NCBI GenBank assembly: GCA_017437345.1
Contig: JAFSBJ010000097.1
Location: forward strand, 1 to 7,285
Origin: Clostridia bacterium
Lineage (GTDB): Bacteria > Bacillota_A > Clostridia > UMGS1810
DNA length: 7,285 bases
Direction: 5' to 3'
The notes below the pieces were generated by a model. That model saw nothing but the letters and a program-made list of their open reading frames with translations. It had not been told where the DNA came from and did no database searches. Below, in pieces: positions 6,128 to 7,285 of this stretch (positions are counted from its first letter, which is position 1; the number at the start of each line of letters is the position of its first letter). The position numbers and the translations under genes are program-made.

Positions 6128-7285
6128 TTAATTATCGTTATCACCAAGAGACAAGTCGTTTCCCGGAAACTGCTCCGGGCTTACAATATCGGAAGGGTAT
6201 GTGATATTGGAAAGCACAACTGAGGCTATTGTTTCATAGGTATTGTAGATAACATCCCAGGTTCCCCTATCTACAACACCTGTTGGTTCAAGAGAATATG
6301 CCCGTTGAAATTCCAGAACTGCATTCTGGGTTGCATCATTAAAAACACCTGTGACCTCTATAAAGGGTATTCTCGAATCAAACTGAGATATGACACCAAG
6401 AAAATACTGAATATAGGAAACCTTTGCACCTTCATCTCCCAAAGATGACGGATTTATAAATTCAGTGCTTGCACCTAAAATCTGCTGACCTTCAGAATCA
6501 AGCTCTGCAAGGCGGCGGACTGCAACATAGAGTAGTGTCATTTTATTCCAGGTGGCAGGGCCAACAACTCCATCGGGGGTAAGATTGAAGATGCGCTGAA
6601 AAGCTGTTACTGAGTTTTCTGTGGACTCGCCGAATATTCCATCTATGGGAGTAATTTTGGGTATGGCGGGATAATTTGATGATATATCATTGAGATACTG
6701 CTGAACAACATACACATCCTCCCCCCTGTCACCAAGGCGGACGGGATTTCCGGGATAAAGATTTAGTATTCCGGATATGGGGGCATCTGTAACAAGCTCG
6801 ATGTCGCTTCCGTAGTAATTCTGAAGAATTTCAAAGGAACTAAGCCCCCTTTGAGCAAGCTCCTGACTCCCCCATTGGGAAAGACCTTCGCAGGTTACTG
6901 TGGTGCCATTGCAGTATTTGGCGGCAAGAGGCTCAATAAAGCCCTGACGACGGATATAGGTGGTGAAGATGTCGTCTACTATACGGTCGATATTTTCATA
7001 GATATTTCTTCCGCGGATGAATTTCTGATCATAGGCTGTGGAAGATGTGATATCAAAATTATATCCCCTTGAAGGATAAAACTCTGTGTAGACTCTGTTT
7101 AGTGCATAGGAAATCTGAGCATAGATATTTGCATATATTGCGGCTTCATCCCAGGTGGGATAGATTTCACTTGATGCAACATTTTTTATATAATATGGAA
7201 AGCTTACGGTAAGGTTTTCTGCATCAGAATCGGGAGAACCGAGATGCACTGTGATAAAATCGGGAACAAAGGGAGCTCCTGGAAG
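6128..7285 (-). CDS. SpoIID-like domain protein with two peptidoglycan-binding modules (N-terminus beyond window)
   Basis: The frame is open from the stop at 6128 to the right edge, giving 385 visible residues. An internal GTG at 7249 is not the true start, since codons continue upstream without a stop. Residues 28-160 match the SpoIID/LytB fold: SFPYYIKNVASSEIYPTW aligns with the family's YLxGVVAxEMPxxW, so Glu40 is the likely catalytic Glu of this lytic transglycosylase type. It is followed by helix-rich ANIYAQISYALNRVY, FDITSSTAYDQ (77-87), and LSQWGSQELAQRG plus EILQNYYG (135-159). Cys125 and Cys132 (YCNGTTVTC) could form a disulfide or metal site. Two PG_binding_1 modules follow at about 177-257 and 282-357, each with DGxFGxxTxxAVxxFQ-type and GVVxxxTW segments. 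Related clostridial proteins seem to carry an extra N-terminal domain; that part is not visible. Likely acts on cell wall or spore peptidoglycan. Confidence 0.85.
   Translation of the reverse strand, partial: LPGAPFVPDFITVHLGSPDSDAENLTVSFPYYIKNVASSEIYPTWDEAAIYANIYAQISYALNRVYTEFYPSRGYNFDITSSTAYDQKFIRGRNIYENIDRIVDDIFTTYIRRQGFIEPLAAKYCNGTTVTCEGLSQWGSQELAQRGLSSFEILQNYYGSDIELVTDAPISGILNLYPGNPVRLGDRGEDVYVVQQYLNDISSNYPAIPKITPIDGIFGESTENSVTAFQRIFNLTPDGVVGPATWNKMTLLYVAVRRLAELDSEGQQILGASTEFINPSSLGDEGAKVSYIQYFLGVISQFDSRIPFIEVTGVFNDATQNAVLEFQRAYSLEPTGVVDRGTWDVIYNTYETIASVVLSNITYPSDIVSPEQFPGNDLSLGDNDN

Noticed and set aside
7247..7249. GTG as start codon of the SpoIID-like protein
   Set aside because: The frame stays open for 12 more codons to the window edge, and no ribosome binding site precedes the GTG; the gene is simply cut by the window.

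Overview
The window looks like a chromosomal segment from a low-GC, spore-forming Firmicute, most likely class Clostridia. The evidence is strong AGGAGG-type ribosome binding sites, AT-rich sigma-A promoters, a class A RNase P RNA, a clostridial-type AlkD-like protein, and a SpoIID-type cell-wall enzyme joined to peptidoglycan-binding modules. No transposase, integrase, CRISPR array, tRNA or rRNA is visible. Species cannot be named from sequence alone.

Layout: positions 1-495 (leftward) hold the N-terminal part of a DNA alkylation repair (AlkD-like) protein cut by the window edge. A 51-bp divergent gap separates it from a rightward small helical protein that resembles ferritin-like four-helix bundles (547-981). 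An almost perfect palindromic hairpin follows at 1012-1045. Next is the leftward class A RNase P RNA gene rnpB (about 1058-1394), with its own consensus promoter at 1400-1428. Upstream of rnpB, also leftward, is a low-molecular-weight protein tyrosine phosphatase (1521-1985). It is divergent from a rightward YgjV-family membrane protein (2124-2645), which has a near-consensus promoter and a very strong ribosome binding site. A second, nearly identical hairpin (2656-2691) separates this gene from the leftward cluster that fills the rest of the window.

The leftward cluster, in transcription order from the right edge, has four genes: (1) a SpoIID-like domain with two peptidoglycan-binding modules, its 5' end outside the window (6128-7285); (2) a 183-residue protein made of two further peptidoglycan-binding modules (5562-6113), whose ribosome binding site touches the stop codon of gene 1; (3) a secreted protein with a copper-amine-oxidase-N-like domain and about 14 WG-type repeats (3525-5474), with its own candidate promoter; (4) a TatD-like/amidohydrolase-superfamily metal hydrolase (2711-3493), 31 bp downstream. 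Genes 1 and 2 form a convincing cell-wall unit. Genes 3 and 4 probably form a second transcription unit. That all four act together is inference.

I do not see a clearly new defence, mobile or biosynthetic system. The points most worth a second look are the modular peptidoglycan-binding pair, the WG-repeat/stalk fusion, the duplicated A7/T7 hairpin, and palindromes placed inside two promoters.
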